Shown: positions 45,096 through 45,741 of the stretch, piece after piece
How the letters are laid out: each line of letters opens with the position of its first letter
Position numbering within the stretch: the first letter of the stretch is position 1
Assembly: GCA_022376515.1 (NCBI GenBank)
Contig: WTXI01000290.1
Span: 1-45,741 of the forward strand
DNA from: Lactifluus volemus
Taxonomy: Eukaryota > Basidiomycota > Agaricomycetes > Russulales > Russulaceae
Reading direction: 5' to 3'
DNA length: 45,741 nucleotides
Notes under the pieces: generated by a model
Told to the model about the DNA's origin: nothing
Seen by the model: the letters and a program-made list of their open reading frames with translations, nothing else
Database searches by the model: none
Translations under genes and position numbers: made by a program

Positions 45096-45224
45096 ATGCC
45101 TGCCCTAAACATTGACCCGATTTGGATGACTCAATTCCGTCAACCCGCCGCCGCGCCTCTCCGCAAAATCAACATCACCGCGATCACCAACTCCGACGCG
45201 TCCTCAGCTGAAGACACCAGTTGA
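45096..45224 (+). CDS. Possible short ORF or first exon, 42 aa
   Basis: The ATG at 45096 follows a C-rich stretch (CTCAAACTCATCCTC) and encodes MPALNIDPIWMTQFRQPAA and a Ser/Asp-rich end before a stop at 45224. The composition looks protein-like and the start context is typical of fungi, but there is no motif and the length is below what can be judged. It could be the first exon of a gene that continues to the right or simply chance. Confidence 0.2.
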   Translation: MPALNIDPIWMTQFRQPAAAPLRKINITAITNSDASSAEDTS

Positions 45225-45741
45225 AACAGCCTTTCAAGTGTATGGACTTGCATATTGAGTATCTCCCGCTGTTGGGACCTTCATATCAGTTTCTGGCAGT
45301 GCTTACTTTAGTTTACTTGGATTTTTTAGCCTCCTTTCAGACATTTTCTATTATACTGGTGCTATGAGACACTGCCTATCAGCGCGCTATCACTCTCCCA
45401 CTGTCCCTTACCCCCTTTTTACAGACCATCGAGCAATGTCGTGCACAAGGGCAAGCCGTTCGGAGCGTTGCCGGTGCAGTGCCTCCTAGGCTGAACCCTT
45501 ACATTCCCCTTTCCCTTTGACTATCTTTTGTTTCACACTACTTTAGGATGTCCTAGGGGGCAGCATTGTCTAGCACTGTCTTCAAAAGACTTTTCCCTTT
45601 TCGTTGAGTTACTTACAGAAAAATCACATATAAAGGCCTTGCCCATTGGCCTAGAAGGGCATCCAAATACACTCCTTTTACTTTGGATCACTAAGTTTGT
45701 CTTGAAAGATTGTCTCATTTTACTCTCGTTGCATTCTCATC
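45225..45741. other. Window end; no supported gene
   Basis: Only short frames, AT-rich and without motifs. Any gene here would be cut by the window edge. Confidence 0.5.

Overview
The window looks like a piece of a basidiomycete (Agaricomycete) genome. Genes are broken by many 43-70 nt GT-AG introns. It holds fungal NLR-type C2-NACHT-WD40 genes, a DUF6534-type basidiomycete membrane protein, a Ty1/copia element and TA-flanked MITEs. A Rhizoctonia-like fungus is my guess from gene content; no marker gene here proves it. All exon models were built by hand from reading frame, splice consensus and family motifs. In every multi-exon model offered as complete, the exon lengths sum to a multiple of three.

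Layout, left to right. 954-1715 (+): a proline-rich protein gene of unknown function that looks broken or hard to splice. 2215-2359: a 145-bp MITE. 2884-8474 (-): NLR-1, a 9-exon gene for a 1716-aa C2-NACHT-(WD40)x14 protein. 9002-9971 (-): acyltransferase copy A (PlsC/AGPAT family). 11793-12680 (-): a proline-rich protein sharing its C-terminal motif with the first gene. 13512-18270: a compact housekeeping block of SAS10/UTP3 (-), FCF2 (-) and COQ5 (+). 18673-19107 (-): a small hypothetical. 19472-25025: a complete, apparently very young Ty1/copia element. 26882-29610 (-): cullin-1. 30794-31569: a 776-bp MITE. 32212-34282 (+): a 21-exon DUF6534-like seven-helix protein. 34942-35897 (-): acyltransferase copy B. 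36647-42195 (-): NLR-2 (1704 aa). 42504-43473 (-): acyltransferase copy C.

The most interesting structure is the alternating same-strand array NLR-1 / AGPAT-A ... AGPAT-B / NLR-2 / AGPAT-C. About 8.6 kb (roughly 2800-11420) is duplicated at roughly 36560-44965. A third partial unit (roughly 34700-36290) carries only the acyltransferase. All five genes keep intact reading frames. The two NLRs are about 92-94% identical on both sides of the NACHT core but only about two thirds identical inside it. Their WD40 repeats differ mainly at the residues expected on the binding face. This is the pattern of fungal allorecognition or immune receptors. The co-duplication with a membrane phospholipid acyltransferase, and the C2 domain at the NLR N-terminus, suggest a lipid- or membrane-linked NLR/partner pair. 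That functional link is inference.

The central block has a different character: two small-subunit processome genes in tandem, then a ubiquinone methyltransferase gene divergent from them. The ends of the window and several intergenic stretches hold nothing I can support as genes.
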